This document shows positions 61,985-64,000 of a stretch of DNA of 64,000 nt, piece after piece (within the stretch, counting starts at the first letter, position 1; the number at the start of each line of letters is the position of its first letter). The notes under the pieces are model-generated. The model was not told the DNA's origin. It ran no database searches and saw only the letters and a program-made list of their open reading frames with translations. Source of the stretch: Luedemannella flava (GTDB lineage Bacteria; Actinomycetota; Actinomycetes; Mycobacteriales; Micromonosporaceae); assembly GCF_039528515.1 (NCBI RefSeq), contig NZ_BAAALT010000028.1, positions 1 to 64,000 of the forward strand, given 5' to 3'. The position numbers were made by a program, and so were the translations under genes.

Positions 61985-63294
61985 TACGCGAACACCTTTC
62001 GAACCTTCTCCAGGCCCGCGACCAGGGCGTCGATGTCGGCGGTCGTGTTGTACAGGTACAACGATGCCCTGGTCATGGCCGGAACGCCAAAGCGCACGCA
62101 CGTCGGGCGGGCGCAGTGATGACCCACGCGCACCTGAACGCCCTCCGCGTCGAGGACCTGCCCCACGTCGTGGGGGTGGATGCCGTCGAGGTCGAAGGAG
62201 AGCGTACCGCCCCGACCCACCGGGACCTTAGGCCCGAACAGCCGGAGCCCGGGCACCGTCTGGAGTGCGTCCAGCGCGTACGCGGTGAGCTCCTTCTCGT
62301 ACCAGCTGATGGCCTTCATGCCCACGGCGGACAGGTAGTCGACCGCGGCGCCGAGCCCCACGGCCTCCGCGATCGGCGGCGTGCCGGCCTCGAAGCGCAT
62401 CGGGGGCGGCGCGAACGTCGACCCGCCCATGGTCACCGTCTCGATCATCGAGCCGCCGCCGAGGAACGGCGGCATCGCGGCGAGCAGCTCGCCGCGGCCC
62501 CACAGCACGCCGATGCCGGTCGGGCCGAGCATCTTGTGGCCGGTGAACGCGATGAAGTCCACGTCGTAGTCGACGACGTCCATCGGCAGGTGCGGCACCG
62601 ACTGCGAGCAGTCGAGCATGAGCAGCGCGCCGACCTCGCGCACCCGCGCGGTGATCCGGCTGGTCGCGTTGATCGTGCCGAGGATGTTCGAGTAGTGCAC
62701 GATCGAGACGATCTTCGTGCGCTCGTTGATCAGCTCGTCGAGTTCGGACTCGTCGAGCCGGCCCGCGTCCGTGATGCCGAACCAGCGCACCGTCGCGCCC
62801 GTGCGCTCCGCGAGGAGCTGCCACGGGACGATGTTGGAGTGGTGCTCCATTTCCGAGATCACGATCTCGTCGCCGGGGCCCAGCTTGAAGCGGGGGTCAC
62901 CCTTGGGCGACAGGGACGCGTTGAGGAACGAGTACGCCACCAGGTTGATCGCCTCGGTGGAGTTCTTCGTGAAGACCACCTCGTCGGGCGACGGCGCGTT
63001 GATGAACGCCGCCACCTTGGCCCGGGCGCCCTCGTACGCCAGCGTCGCCTCGGTGCCCAGCGTGTGCACCGAGCGGGACACGTTGCCGTTGTGCCGGGCC
63101 AGGTGCTCGTTGATCGCGTCGATCACCTGGCGCGGCTTCTGCGACGTGTTGCCGGAGTCGAGATAGACCAGCGGGTGCCCGTTGACCTCGCGATCCAGGA
63201 TCGGGAAGTCCGCACGGATCAACGCCGGGTCGAAACGCGGCTGGTCCTCGTACTGCGGCATCCCGTCCGGGATCACGATCGACGTGGCGGTCAT
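61984..63294 (-). CDS. sufS: Cysteine desulfurase SufS
   Basis: 436 aa, class V PLP enzyme that removes sulfur from cysteine for Fe-S assembly. PLP Lys in FTGHKMLGPTGIGVLWGRG; SufS-type active-site Cys in RVGHHCARPTC; HSNIVPWQ and the DCSQSVPH region also fit. Located 17 bp after sufC and overlapping sufU; part of the leftward operon. Confidence 0.97.
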   Translation of the reverse strand: MTATSIVIPDGMPQYEDQPRFDPALIRADFPILDREVNGHPLVYLDSGNTSQKPRQVIDAINEHLARHNGNVSRSVHTLGTEATLAYEGARAKVAAFINAPSPDEVVFTKNSTEAINLVAYSFLNASLSPKGDPRFKLGPGDEIVISEMEHHSNIVPWQLLAERTGATVRWFGITDAGRLDESELDELINERTKIVSIVHYSNILGTINATSRITARVREVGALLMLDCSQSVPHLPMDVVDYDVDFIAFTGHKMLGPTGIGVLWGRGELLAAMPPFLGGGSMIETVTMGGSTFAPPPMRFEAGTPPIAEAVGLGAAVDYLSAVGMKAISWYEKELTAYALDALQTVPGLRLFGPKVPVGRGGTLSFDLDGIHPHDVGQVLDAEGVQVRVGHHCARPTCVRFGVPAMTRASLYLYNTTADIDALVAGLEKVRKVFA

Positions 63295-63311
63295 GTCTAG
63301 TGGCTCCTCGC

Positions 63312-64000
<689 letters not shown>

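Overview
The window is very GC-rich (roughly 70% or more by eye), tightly packed and full of GTG starts and 4-base ATGA/GTGA overlaps. It carries the paired fabG-fabI reductases, a TetR regulator that closely matches AcnR, an actinobacterial Vms1-like release factor, a RIO kinase and a SufC-SufS-SufU-SufT tail. This points to a filamentous actinomycete chromosome, most likely Micromonosporaceae; the genus cannot be fixed from the sequence alone. There are no rRNA, tRNA or cas genes, and no integrase or insertion sequence that I can see.

Layout. 1-8 kb: a secreted collagen-like protein (cut by the left edge), the fatty-acid pair fabG-fabI, a MoxR/DUF58/VWA chaperone operon, then small metabolic genes (zinc-binding protein, hot-dog thioesterase, metallo-beta-lactamase fold, F420-type nitroreductase-like). 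8-13 kb: a FIST sensor translationally coupled to a large GAF-GAF-PAS-GGDEF-EAL cyclic-di-GMP protein, followed by a gene-free stretch with nine phased palindromes. 13-22 kb: Uma2 nuclease, asnB, aminopeptidase P, a duplicated LemA/DUF2207 locus, and an MDR dehydrogenase. 22-31 kb: acnA and, 5 kb away, its likely repressor acnR, with a lichenase/LacI pair, a RIO kinase and an RsbX-like phosphatase between them. 31-37 kb: VapBC, an S1-domain protein with an unusually long Shine-Dalgarno, acetyltransferase, lipoprotein, two IMPase-family proteins around an epimerase, Nudix, and a small degraded accessory patch. 37.6-41 kb: a compact three-gene locus (Cys-rich-tailed TIGR04222 membrane protein, DUF692/MNIO oxidase, small partner protein) that looks like a peptide-modification system. 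41-57 kb: secreted serine protease (with one ambiguous base that breaks its frame), ABC exporter, enoyl-CoA hydratase, ABC-F, zinc metallopeptidase, acVLRF1, class V aminotransferase, AlkD-like glycosylase, NCS2-type permease with isochorismatase-type hydrolase, LysE exporter. 57-64 kb: HAD phosphatase, RNase HI, an RCK/TrkA two-domain channel-like protein, relics of AraC and pectate-lyase genes, and the leftward Suf iron-sulfur operon cut by the right edge.

Connections seen in the DNA itself: the same CAA..CG.ACGTACGG.TTG palindrome lies at the acnA promoter and before acnR; two identical LacI-type operators flank a recognisable promoter upstream of the lichenase, whose neighbour is a LacI regulator; vapBC has an 18-bp palindrome over its promoter. 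The most unusual structures are the MNIO locus with its 76-bp tandem repeat of start-codon-bearing minigenes, and the 42-bp-period palindrome array near 13 kb.
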